Source of the DNA: a virus
IMG/VR virus record: IMGVR_UViG_3300005613_000318
Location: 1 to 29,052 of that record
Direction: 5' to 3' (one strand)
DNA length: 29,052 nt
The notes beneath the pieces were generated by a model. The model saw only the letters and a program-made list of their open reading frames with translations, searched no databases and was not told where the DNA came from. Below are positions 14,162-20,220 of the stretch, in pieces. The first letter of the stretch is position 1; each line of letters begins with the position of its first letter. The position numbers were made by a program, and so were the translations under genes.

Positions 14162-14377
14162 ATGATTACTCGGAAACAGATCATCGAACTCTTTGGCAGT
14201 CAGGCTGAGTTAGCCAGGGCCATTGGGGTTACCAGAGCTACTGTGAACACCTGGCGTGACAGTGAGAAGCCTATCCCTGCGGAGTATGTAGGTAGGGTTT
14301 GCAAAGCTGCCCCTAGTCGTGGCATTATCCTGACTCCTGTGATGTTGCGGCCTGATCTATGGCCTGCACCACAGTAA
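14162..14377 (+). CDS. Cro/YdaS-like transcriptional regulator
   Basis: A 71-residue helix-turn-helix protein: MITRKQIIELFGSQAELARA, then IGVTRATVNTWRD, reads like Cro-family repressors (compare P22 Cro 'FGTQRAVAKALGISDAAVSQW'). It stands alone between the divergent operator and a terminator, the usual place of a lambdoid early switch protein. There is no convincing Shine-Dalgarno site before ATG 14162, and the promoter ends at the start codon, so leaderless translation is likely. It probably binds the dyad at 14114-14133 and the related half-site at 14452. No CI-type partner gene is in view. Confidence 0.8.
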   Translation: MITRKQIIELFGSQAELARAIGVTRATVNTWRDSEKPIPAEYVGRVCKAAPSRGIILTPVMLRPDLWPAPQ

Positions 14378-14417
14378 CCTTCTTCAGTGAGACCATCTCC
14401 TCCGATGGTGGCTTTAA

Positions 14418-14444
14418 CCCCGCACCCCTCGCGGGGTTTTTTTT
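14418..14444 (+). terminator. Rho-independent terminator after the Cro-like gene
   Basis: CCCCGC (14418-14423), a seven-base loop and GCGGGG (14431-14436) are followed by eight T. A second hairpin, ACCATC/GATGGT (14392-14409), sits just upstream. The next promoter begins 13 bases after the T-tract. Confidence 0.9.
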
Positions 14445-14456
14445 GCCCAAAACCTG

Positions 14457-14485
14457 TTGACAGACTAGATCAGCAGCCGTACTGT
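14457..14485 (+). promoter_or_regulatory. Promoter for the replication operon
   Basis: TTGACA (14457-14462), a 17-base spacer and TACTGT (14480-14485). The -35 lies in ACCTGTTGACA, the same 11-mer present (opposite strand) in the Cro-region operator, so the same regulator could repress it. It would drive a messenger with an untranslated leader of about 155 bases before the initiator gene. Confidence 0.65.
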
Positions 14486-14491
14486 TGGGGC

Positions 14492-14646
14492 TGGGTCGTG
14501 ACAAACCCATTAACGAGTAGAAACAGAAGTGAATTTTTATACGACTGCACCTTGCTATGCTGAGCCGTTTCCTCGACTCCTCAGTCAGCGTTTCTACCCG
14601 GCAATTGTCACCAGTGTGGCAGGGTGCAGCCTTATAGGAGTTTTGT
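14492..14646 (+). promoter_or_regulatory. Structured leader RNA of the replication initiator, possible pseudoknot
   Basis: No gene is seen in this leader, but several long-range complementary segments are. GTGACAA (14498-14504) pairs with TTGTCAC (14605-14611); nested inside it GTAGAAAC (14517-14524) pairs with GTTTCTAC (14590-14597); inside that GCTGA (14559-14563) pairs with TCAGC (14585-14589), directly abutting the previous strand. CTGCACC (14545-14551), from the inner loop, is complementary to GGTGCAG (14623-14629) outside the outer stem, which would form a pseudoknot just before the ribosome-binding site (GGAG, about 14637). Regulation of initiator translation is inferred. Confidence 0.65.
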
Positions 14647-15342
14647 GTGAGTAAGAAGATTCGCCTGACTTACGGGCATTTCAACTGGGTAAACCTAGTT
14701 CTTTCTACGGACTTGCCCTTCCAGAGCAAGGCTATTTGCCTGTATTTGGCTACTTTTATGAACAGTAAGCAGGAAGTAGCTTGGCCTTCGCAGGCAAGAA
14801 TTGTGAAGGAACTTGGGATTTCCCATTCCAGCCTCAATCGGTCACTCAACATTGTTGAGATGGCAGGGTGGATTATCCGTGAAAAAGGCGACCATAAGAC
14901 TAATACTCGTTACTACACGGCGTTTCCGAAAGGATTGGAAAAGGAGCTTTTGGGTAGTTCACCAGATGAACTAGATAGTCCCACAGGGGGACTAGGTAGT
15001 CCCACACAGGGACTAGGGGTAGTCCCACAGTGGGACACTAATAAACAAGTTAATAAACAAACTAATAACTATAGTGTTCAGTTTGAAGAGTTCTGGAACC
15101 TGTATCCAAGAAAGCTAGCAAAGAAGAAAGCTGAAGAATCCTTTAAGAAAGCAGTGAAAGTTGTTGATTCTAAAGACATTATTGCTGGACTAAAGAAATA
15201 CCTAACGGTTTGGGCTGGTAAAGAGCATGATTTCATACCCCATGCGAGTACTTGGCTGAACCAACATCGTTGGGAAGACGAGATCAATCCTATTGCCAAA
15301 CCTAACGGTTTAGACCTGACCAAGCTGAAGGGGTACAAATGA
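14647..15342 (+). CDS. Replication initiator (lambda O-like) with internal origin
   Basis: A 231-residue protein with a GTG start and GGAG upstream. The N-terminal 95 residues form a winged helix-turn-helix (FQSKAICLYLATFMNSKQEV, ARIVKELGISHSSLNRSLNI), the middle (about 100-138) is a Gly/Ser/Gln linker encoded by iterons, and the C-terminal part has FEEFWNLYPRKLAKKKAEES and HASTWLNQHRWED, a motif common in phage replication proteins of the O/DnaT-like type. As in lambda O, the origin repeats lie inside the gene. It should bind these repeats and load the DnaB-like helicase encoded two genes downstream. Confidence 0.82.
   Translation: MSKKIRLTYGHFNWVNLVLSTDLPFQSKAICLYLATFMNSKQEVAWPSQARIVKELGISHSSLNRSLNIVEMAGWIIREKGDHKTNTRYYTAFPKGLEKELLGSSPDELDSPTGGLGSPTQGLGVVPQWDTNKQVNKQTNNYSVQFEEFWNLYPRKLAKKKAEESFKKAVKVVDSKDIIAGLKKYLTVWAGKEHDFIPHASTWLNQHRWEDEINPIAKPNGLDLTKLKGYK
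14955..15075 (+). repeat. Iteron array and AT-rich segment: candidate replication origin
   Basis: Four 19-bp dyads follow each other at 21, 21 and 23 bases: TAGTTC/GAACTA (14955-14973), TAGTCCC/GGGACTA (14976-14994), TAGTCCC/GGGACTA (14997-15015) and TAGTCCC/GGGAC (15020-15036, right arm imperfect). Directly after them comes an A/T-rich stretch (about 15036-15075) with repeated AATAAACAA units, a likely unwinding element. Layout and place within the initiator gene match the lambda origin. The 21-base period puts all sites on the same helix face. Confidence 0.8.
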
Positions 15343-15665
15343 GCCTAGCTCACCTTGCCAAACTAAGAAGCCTTGGGCTTCGGCCTTCGGGTAATGTTTG
15401 GGTTACCCTCACGGCCTCAGCCAAGGTTGACTTTGATTCCTGGTCTGAAGACCTACCGCTCAAGGTTGCGCTTTCTGCCGACCAATGGGATTTAAGGGCG
15501 TTTTCTGGGCTGAGTGTTGTCCTGTTCATTGAAGACTGGACATCGGATGCCGCCAAGGTTGTGGATAACTTACAAAACTACACGGACTGGTTGACTGTGG
15601 TTTCACCGAACTGGGGTGAAGACATTGGCTTCCATATTCACCAAGGGAACAACTTACCGATATGA
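15339..15665 (+). CDS. Hypothetical protein between initiator and helicase (108 aa)
   Basis: The ATG overlaps the initiator's TGA, and its own TGA overlaps the helicase ATG, so it is coupled to both. The sequence starts MSLAHLAKLRSLGLRPSG and is beta-rich with many Trp residues. The position is where lambda-like or P22-like phages encode helicase loaders, but the protein has no ATP-binding motif and no recognisable loader similarity. Unknown; a small helicase accessory is one option. Confidence 0.55.
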   Translation: MSLAHLAKLRSLGLRPSGNVWVTLTASAKVDFDSWSEDLPLKVALSADQWDLRAFSGLSVVLFIEDWTSDAAKVVDNLQNYTDWLTVVSPNWGEDIGFHIHQGNNLPI

Positions 15666-16549
15666 ACCTCATTCCTGATGTCATTGATTTCGACAAATAC
15701 CTGAAAGACACCGACCACAAAGTACGCCTTAGACCTGCATCCAGCTATGCAGACCAAGTAGCGGAGTACATCGAGAAAGGGCCAGGATTGAATGGCCTAA
15801 AGCTGCCTTGGGAGAAGACTTGGACAGACATCCGCATCCGTCCTGGCGAAACAACCCTATGGGCTGGCATGAATGGACATGGTAAATCCATGATCCTCAA
15901 CCAAGTTGTCTTGGGTTTGGCCCAACAGGACAGCAAATGCTGCATCGCCTCAATGGAAATGAAACCTGTTGCTACCTTGGCTCGTGCTGCACGACAGGCG
16001 TTTGGTGGCATTCCTGAGCGGGATTGGGTGCATTACTTCTCCCAAGCCACTGACGACAAGATTTGGCTGTATGACCAGCAGGGTACGGTTGACCCGAACA
16101 AGATGATTGGGGTTATCCGCTATGCCGTAGCAGAGCTGGGTATCCAGCAGTTTGTGATCGACAGCCTGATGAAATGCGGTATTGCTGAAGACGACAACTC
16201 CCGGCAAAAGTGGTTTCTTGACGAACTGACCTCTCTAGCCCGTGATTTGGAGATTCACATCCACCTCGTTGTCCACAGCCGAAAGCAGCAGAACGAATAT
16301 GTCCAACCCGGAAAGATGGACATCCGTGGTTCTGCCTCCATTGCCGACCAAGCGGACAATGTTGTCACCTGTTGGCGCAACAAGGCCAAGGAGGAAGCTA
16401 CCGAGATTGACCGAGAGCAGCCTGACACCATCGTCAAGGTGGACAAGCAGCGTCATGGTGAATGGGAAGGCCATTTTGGCCTCTGGTTTGACAAGAACTC
16501 CCTGCAATACATGGCTGACCCCTACGAATCACCTCGGAAGACCTGGTGA
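15662..16549 (+). CDS. DnaB-like replicative helicase (RecA-fold domain)
   Basis: A 295-residue ATPase with Walker A GMNGHGKS (69-76), the H1a-type S-M-E-M (about 98-101, catalytic Glu), Walker B FVIDSL (about 164-169) and the DnaB-type segments VVHSRKQ and DIRGSASIADQADNVV. It lacks the N-terminal domain of full DnaB (about 450 residues) and looks like the helicase half only, as in T7 gp4. It should unwind the fork at the iteron origin after loading by the initiator. The start is coupled (ATGA) and the stop overlaps a GTG start. Confidence 0.88.
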   Translation: MNLIPDVIDFDKYLKDTDHKVRLRPASSYADQVAEYIEKGPGLNGLKLPWEKTWTDIRIRPGETTLWAGMNGHGKSMILNQVVLGLAQQDSKCCIASMEMKPVATLARAARQAFGGIPERDWVHYFSQATDDKIWLYDQQGTVDPNKMIGVIRYAVAELGIQQFVIDSLMKCGIAEDDNSRQKWFLDELTSLARDLEIHIHLVVHSRKQQNEYVQPGKMDIRGSASIADQADNVVTCWRNKAKEEATEIDREQPDTIVKVDKQRHGEWEGHFGLWFDKNSLQYMADPYESPRKTW

Positions 16550-16788
16550 AGTACGCATGGGGGCCACATCCACCAAGATGGTATGCAGGACATCTAGCGA
16601 GAGTGCGCTGCCCTACCAAAAGGGCAGAAGCACTTGAGCGAGTACCTGAAGAAATCAGGGATTGGGTTAAGAAACTCTTAATCATGGCGGATTGGAAGGT
16701 CATTCAAGACCAGAAGTACAGGGATAAACAATGGAAACCAAACAACAAAGGAAGACAACATGAACAGAGAACTAGATCCAGCATTTGA
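16546..16788 (+). CDS. Small conserved-type phage protein (DUF7696-like)
   Basis: GTG 16546 overlaps the helicase stop (GTGA). The 80-residue basic protein contains YAGHLARVRCPTKRAEALER and VPEEIRDWVKKLL, a pattern I recognise from small proteins in phage replication regions (DUF7696-like), whose role is unknown. The C-terminal 20 residues are polar and basic and overlap the next gene by 29 bases. Confidence 0.55.
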   Translation: MKYAWGPHPPRWYAGHLARVRCPTKRAEALERVPEEIRDWVKKLLIMADWKVIQDQKYRDKQWKPNNKGRQHEQRTRSSI

Positions 16789-16966
16789 AGGCAAGAAACT
16801 CACCCGTCAGCAGGCAATCAACGCCTTCTGCAAAAACTGCCTTTACGACCCCCTAGATTCGGGAAATTGGAGGCAACAAGTGGGCAGATGTGCAATAACC
16901 GAATGCCATCTACATGCATATCGCCCCGTTAGCCGCCAAAGAACCACGAAAACTGATGCGGAATGA
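16760..16966 (+). CDS. Small Cys-rich protein, probable zinc-binding
   Basis: A 68-residue protein with FCKNCLYDP (C-x2-C) and RCAITECHLH (C-x5-C-x-H), four cysteines plus histidine that could bind one zinc ion. The same arrangement, C-x2-C-x-x-D-P then W-R-Q-Q-V and C-x5-C, is common in small proteins of phage replication clusters. GGAAGA precedes ATG 16760. The stop overlaps a possible tiny gene. A role in nucleic-acid binding is likely but unproven. Confidence 0.65.
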   Translation: MNRELDPAFEGKKLTRQQAINAFCKNCLYDPLDSGNWRQQVGRCAITECHLHAYRPVSRQRTTKTDAE

Positions 16967-17058
16967 CGCATAACATGCCTAACATGCTTCGTTACTTGTC
17001 CAAGAAAAAACAACCCTCAAAAAACGCCTCTGGAGAGCCTCATGCCAATCAACAGTAG
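16963..17058 (+). CDS. Possible 31-residue basic peptide
   Basis: ATG 16963 overlaps the stop of the Cys-rich gene (ATGA), and the frame runs MTHNMPNMLRYLSKKKQPSK to TAG 17058, overlapping the nuclease start at 17042 by 17 bases. It is basic and without a known motif. Without it there would be a 75-base gap in an otherwise gap-free operon, which is the main support. It may be noise. Confidence 0.35.
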   Translation: MTHNMPNMLRYLSKKKQPSKNASGEPHANQQ

Positions 17059-17440
17059 AACCAAGGGAAGTGCTGGTGAGAGAGAAGCCGCCAAGATTTG
17101 GTTTGACCTGACGGGTATCAAACTAGAGCGCAACCTGAAGCAGTGGAGGTCAGGAGGATTTGACCTAGAGGGTTTGGATGGTTGGGCAATCGAGGTGAAG
17201 AGGGCCAAGAAGCCACTCCTCCAGCAATGGTGGCAGCAGACCATCGAACAAGCAGGAGAAGCAGGGCTAAAGCCTGTCCTGTGGTATCGGTTGGACAATC
17301 AGAAGTGGCGGGTAGTTGTTGCCCTCAAGGATATTCACCACGACTTTGGTACGGGGATGGGTTTGGAATACACCTGTGAAATGTCGCCAGAAGCATTCGC
17401 TTTGGTTTGGCGTGAACTTTGCCTACCTGATACGCAGTAG
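17042..17440 (+). CDS. Holliday-junction-resolvase-like nuclease (PD-(D/E)xK)
   Basis: A 132-residue protein with the core SRTKGSAGEREAAK, RNLKQWRSGGFDLEGL and AIEVKRAKK. The Glu in GERE, the Asp in GFDLEG and E-V-K form the PD-(D/E)xK active site of Hjc-like resolvases. The family is common in phages near replication genes and would resolve branched DNA before packaging. GGAGAG precedes ATG 17042. It closes the replication block; a 176-base spacer follows. Confidence 0.75.
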   Translation: MPINSRTKGSAGEREAAKIWFDLTGIKLERNLKQWRSGGFDLEGLDGWAIEVKRAKKPLLQQWWQQTIEQAGEAGLKPVLWYRLDNQKWRVVVALKDIHHDFGTGMGLEYTCEMSPEAFALVWRELCLPDTQ

Positions 17441-17616
17441 GTTTGGGTTGGGTTTGGATCTAACCTGGTAAGCTCTTGATTCTAAAGGCCTTTTGATAGG
17501 CAAAGCCTATCGCATACCAGCTGCATTCATAGAAATAAACGATTGTAAAAAGCCTTTGACACCCTGTAAAAAGGGTGCCGTGCAATGTTGCACGCTCACT
17601 GAAAAGGAAAACGACA
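17441..17616 (+). promoter_or_regulatory. Leader with three hairpins and a -35-like box
   Basis: No gene is seen here. GATAGGC/GCCTATC with a 3-base loop (17495-17511), CACCC/GGGTG (17560-17577) and CGTGCAA/TTGCACG with a 2-base centre (17579-17594) follow one another. TTGACA (17556-17561) could be a -35, but no good -10 follows at 16-18 bases. The last hairpin ends 14 bases before the AAAAGGAAAA ribosome-binding region of the next gene. Attenuation, RNA stability or protein binding are all possible. Confidence 0.5.
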
Positions 17617-17826
17617 ATGCAAGTAATCGAAACACTAGAAAAAGGATACAAGGTGATCGCTCTCGCATGGGGTGAAGAGTCCCCACTAGAGAATCATGCT
17701 GCTTTTGAAGTAGGCGTAGATGACGAAAACCGCGCCTTCTATGTTACTGAGGGAATGCTCAAAACATACGGAACAACCTCAGTTTTTAATGCCATGCGTG
17801 GATATATCCACAAAAAGCACAAGTAA
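17617..17826 (+). CDS. Small hypothetical protein (69 aa)
   Basis: The first gene after the structured leader, with AAAAGGAAAACGACA before ATG 17617. It is a compact alpha/beta protein (YKVIALAWGEE, HAAFEVGVDDENRAFYVTEG) with a basic end (RGYIHKKHK). No membrane part and no cysteines. The style resembles small accessory proteins of plasmids and phages. Function unknown. Confidence 0.6.
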   Translation: MQVIETLEKGYKVIALAWGEESPLENHAAFEVGVDDENRAFYVTEGMLKTYGTTSVFNAMRGYIHKKHK

Positions 17827-17842
17827 CAGGAAGGAAAAGACA

Positions 17843-18319
17843 ATGGAAAACCACGCTAAAGAAAACGCAAAGGCAAAAATGGAAAGCATCGTTGCGCTTG
17901 TCGACTCGCTATCTGTAGATTTTGACAATCTGAACGATTACCGCGATGGGATCGACCTAGACAGAGACGATACCGCATGCGCCTTGGACGATCTGAAAAC
18001 GATCGAAGGCGCAGATTGCGACAACGCTACCAGTGCAGATGACATCATAGAACGAATCCATGAAATGCCACTATCTGTTGAGGTGCGCTCTGAATGGCAT
18101 GCTCCGGGTGAGCTTCCTACTTGGGGAGAATATCGCATCCTGCTCACATGGGGAGGCCCGGCTTGTCAGATTGTCGGCGCATTAAATGAGCACAAGGAAC
18201 CAGAAAGCGCCGATATTCAATACCAAGATTGGGGGACAGGATGGGAAAGCCTAAGCCTTACCAATGAAGAACAAAGCGCATTGCTCTTGTTTGCATCGCA
18301 TTTTTACTTTGGAGAGTAA
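17843..18319 (+). CDS. Acidic hypothetical protein, plasmid-like (158 aa)
   Basis: Start at ATG 17843 with GGAAGGAAAAG upstream. The first half is acidic and helical (FDNLNDYRDGIDLDRDDTAC, DDIIERIHEMPLSVEVRSEW); the second half has W-G-E-Y-R-I-L-L-T-W-G-G-P and DWGTGWESL, which I associate with uncharacterised proteins on broad-host-range plasmids and integrative elements. Neighbours on the right have the same flavour. No enzymatic motif is visible; a role in protection against host defences is speculation. Confidence 0.6.
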   Translation: MENHAKENAKAKMESIVALVDSLSVDFDNLNDYRDGIDLDRDDTACALDDLKTIEGADCDNATSADDIIERIHEMPLSVEVRSEWHAPGELPTWGEYRILLTWGGPACQIVGALNEHKEPESADIQYQDWGTGWESLSLTNEEQSALLLFASHFYFGE

Positions 18320-18322
18320 AGC

Positions 18323-18559
18323 ATGAAAAACTTACGCATCTATGACAACGGCGGCAAATCATTTGACCGCTATACCGTGGTCTTTTTGAACAGGCCGGAA
18401 TATGGCGATTTGCTGGAATGCTTGGCCATGTCTGAGAATCCATTCCATCCGCAAGGATTTTGCCAGCATTCGTCAGCAATGCTAGGCAGCCATCTTGGGA
18501 AATGCATCCGTTTCGATCAATTGCCGGCAGACTGTCAGCGTGCGGCGCTTAGGGGGTGA
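18323..18559 (+). CDS. Plasmid-type hypothetical protein (78 aa)
   Basis: Separated by three bases from the previous stop. It starts MKNLRIYDNGGKSFDRYTVV and contains L-A-M-S-E-N-P-F-H-P-Q-G-F-C-Q-H, then HLGKCIRFDQLPADCQRA. This pattern is well known from small proteins on plasmids and conjugative elements that have no assigned function. Three cysteines and histidines may bind metal. The gene likely belongs to a transferred three-gene block. Confidence 0.62.
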   Translation: MKNLRIYDNGGKSFDRYTVVFLNRPEYGDLLECLAMSENPFHPQGFCQHSSAMLGSHLGKCIRFDQLPADCQRAALRG

Positions 18560-18562
18560 AGC

Positions 18563-18805
18563 ATGAAAACTATTGATTACGACTTGCCTGCATCGTGGGT
18601 AACCGCTCTTTTTTATGACGACACTTCCGGCATGGAGTACCCAGAAGAGCGCGCATTCCATCGTTGGCGCATGCGAAACACTATGGCTGCGCCACTAGCC
18701 GCAAGCGATGAACCGTTCTTTTCAGTTTGGCACGATGCCCGCGAAGTGCTGCCAGTAGCAGCCGAGTGCCTGACCTATACATTCCCTGCACCACAAAATG
18801 CCTAA
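18563..18805 (+). CDS. Plasmid-type hypothetical protein, weakly DUF6926-like (80 aa)
   Basis: Begins MKTIDYDLPASWVTALFYDD, followed by T-S-G-M, as in small plasmid proteins of the DUF6926 type, and has FFSVWHDAREVLPVAAEC and LTYTF. Its stop codon TAA (18803-18805) is part of the first copy of the repeated dyad. The similarity is weak and functional data are lacking. It ends the plasmid-like block. Confidence 0.55.
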   Translation: MKTIDYDLPASWVTALFYDDTSGMEYPEERAFHRWRMRNTMAAPLAASDEPFFSVWHDAREVLPVAAECLTYTFPAPQNA

Positions 18806-18835
18806 CATGTTAGGCACAACCGAGAGGACTAGACC

Positions 18836-19174
18836 ATGAAGACAAAGAGAGTAGCCAACAAGAACGCACGCACCCGCGTGCAGAACCGAGAAGCATTCGA
18901 GGGTAGCAATACCTTCGCAGCGTGGATGACCGACAACGATATACCCCGCTACATCGTGTGCAGCTATGGCATGCACTGGCCGTTGTTCATCTGGGAGAAC
19001 GGTGTGTGGTACGAAAATGAGGACAAGTATTCCGTATCGACTAGCAGGCACGCGAGCCAACTGCATCCACACGCAGAAACCCGACCACTAAACAAGGACG
19101 CGATGGAATCCATCGCTTGGCAAGGCGCAACTGCCTACTTCATCAAGCGCGGCGATTACCCACAAGCAGCCTAA
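18836..19174 (+). CDS. Hypothetical protein (112 aa) flanked by dyads
   Basis: Starts after the leader AGAGGACTAGACC, 22 bases past a dyad; its own stop TAA (19172-19174) lies in the next dyad. The N-terminus is basic (MKTKRVANKNARTRVQNREA); the rest has several aromatic residues (YIVCSYGMHWPLFIWENGVW) and a histidine cluster (RHASQLHPHAET). The 'S-Y-G-x-H-W-P-L-F-I-W' segment is seen in small phage proteins of unknown function. No other clue. Confidence 0.6.
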   Translation: MKTKRVANKNARTRVQNREAFEGSNTFAAWMTDNDIPRYIVCSYGMHWPLFIWENGVWYENEDKYSVSTSRHASQLHPHAETRPLNKDAMESIAWQGATAYFIKRGDYPQAA

Positions 19175-19206
19175 CAATGTTAGGCCAAACAAAAGAGGAC
19201 TAAACC

Positions 19207-19515
19207 ATGAAGAAGCTAATGACCAATGAAGTAGAACGCCTGATCTCTATGATCGAGAACGCCTACGCACTAGCCATGCAAGTACAAGACGACAACCGAG
19301 ACGAGGGCGTTCTACAAGAACTAGCCGAGGAAGTGTCGGGCGAATCGGCGGAGTTTCTAGCGTTGTGGGAGGAAGATTGGGGAGCCTTTGGCGATCCCGA
19401 AGAAGCCGACCACGAACTGCGCGCACTAGCAGAGTACCTGAATGAAGCCTTTGGCGAAGCTCGCAAAGAGGAAGCCGAGTTTCTGTACCGTTTGGATAGC
19501 GGGCAATCACTATAA
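19207..19515 (+). CDS. Acidic helical hypothetical protein (102 aa)
   Basis: Preceded by AGAGGACTAAACC, the same start cassette as its neighbour. The protein is strongly acidic (LQELAEEVSGESAEFLALWE, WGAFGDPEEADHELRALAEY) and likely all-helical. This acidity could suggest DNA mimicry or a binding partner for a basic protein, but nothing specific is seen. A dyad follows at 19532. Confidence 0.55.
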   Translation: MKKLMTNEVERLISMIENAYALAMQVQDDNRDEGVLQELAEEVSGESAEFLALWEEDWGAFGDPEEADHELRALAEYLNEAFGEARKEEAEFLYRLDSGQSL

Positions 19516-19551
19516 GAGGACAAAAGGAAACCTAACATGTTAGGAGAGACC

Positions 19552-19803
19552 ATGAACAAAACAACACCACAAGCAGAGCGCAACCTTGAACCCATTGGGT
19601 TTGCGAGAACACCAGACAACTTTGATGAAATCCTTGCGTACACAAGGAATGCCAGCACACCTGCGGATGCCACAGTAGCAGCAATGATGGCGTGGAACTT
19701 AGCGGTGAAGTACGCAGCGGAAGCCGTGGCGGAAGTGAACTGGGAACTGACGCAATGGAAGGTGCGAGCCGAAACAAGAGCAAAGGGAGAGAGCCATGAC
19801 TGA
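19552..19803 (+). CDS. Hypothetical protein (83 aa)
   Basis: ATG 19552 has GGAGAGACC before it; ATG 19537, inside the dyad CTAACATGTTAG, is in the same frame and would add five residues (MLGET). The protein is helical and alanine-rich (TVAAMMAWNLAVKYAAEAVA) with a basic C-terminus. Its stop lies eight bases inside the next small gene. No family recognised. Confidence 0.55.
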   Translation: MNKTTPQAERNLEPIGFARTPDNFDEILAYTRNASTPADATVAAMMAWNLAVKYAAEAVAEVNWELTQWKVRAETRAKGESHD

Positions 19804-19951
19804 GTACGACTTTCACACAATCCTAGAGATTGCACGCTATGCACTAGCAGGCGTACCACAAGAAGAGATCCTAACATTGTTAGACATGAGTGATGACGAG
19901 GCTGAGCGTGTACTGAGCGAGATCAACCTAGCTATGGAGGAAGCAGTATGA
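19796..19951 (+). CDS. 51-residue acidic protein containing a dyad in its coding sequence
   Basis: A short frame with AAAGGGAGAGAGCC before ATG 19796. It overlaps the previous gene by 8 bases and shares ATGA with the next (19948). The product is an acidic two-helix peptide (HTILEIARYALAGVPQEEIL, DMSDDEAERVLSEINLAMEE), reminiscent of small helical adaptor or HTH-like folds. The codons CTA ACA TTG TTA encode part of it and are a copy of the repeated dyad (19871-19883). Confidence 0.62.
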   Translation: MTEYDFHTILEIARYALAGVPQEEILTLLDMSDDEAERVLSEINLAMEEAV

Positions 19952-20181
19952 GTATTTATGCAGAGTTTTACCGCAACAAGGGTGATGAGTATGCGGCGTG
20001 CGGCGACCGAGCAGTATTAAAAATGGACGGACGGGAGCGAGTTTCTAGCTGGCACTCTTACGCTAGGGCGTGGGCAATCAAGCACAACTGGGGAGCGTAC
20101 CGCCTGATACATGGGGACTCTTTATTAAGAGCCATGCCACTCACTCGGCAGTATGGCATGAACGAGCCGTATGGCTATTGA
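19948..20181 (+). CDS. Small basic hypothetical protein (77 aa)
   Basis: ATG 19948 overlaps the preceding TGA; GGAGGAAGCAGT upstream is the ribosome-binding region. The sequence has many Tyr, Arg and Trp (FYRNKGDEYAACGDRAVLKM, SWHSYARAWAIKHNWGAYRL). It ends with N-E-P-Y-G-Y. No membrane part; function unknown. Confidence 0.55.
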   Translation: MSIYAEFYRNKGDEYAACGDRAVLKMDGRERVSSWHSYARAWAIKHNWGAYRLIHGDSLLRAMPLTRQYGMNEPYGY

Positions 20182-20220
20182 GTGGTACAAGAAACCTAAC
20201 ATGTTAGGAGAGGAAGAAGC

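Noticed and set aside
16966-16996. CATAACATGCCTAACATGC resembles half-sites of the dyad.
   Set aside because: Neither copy has the second arm TGTTAG, so it was not counted.
17451-17465. GGTTTGGATCTAACC looks like the T-arm of a tRNA.
   Set aside because: No acceptor, D- or anticodon arms can be placed around it; it is a 4-bp stem by chance or part of the leader.
19263-19877. A 204-codon minus-strand frame across the small rightward genes.
   Set aside because: Ser/Ala-rich shadow translation; it runs against five coupled rightward genes with start cassettes.
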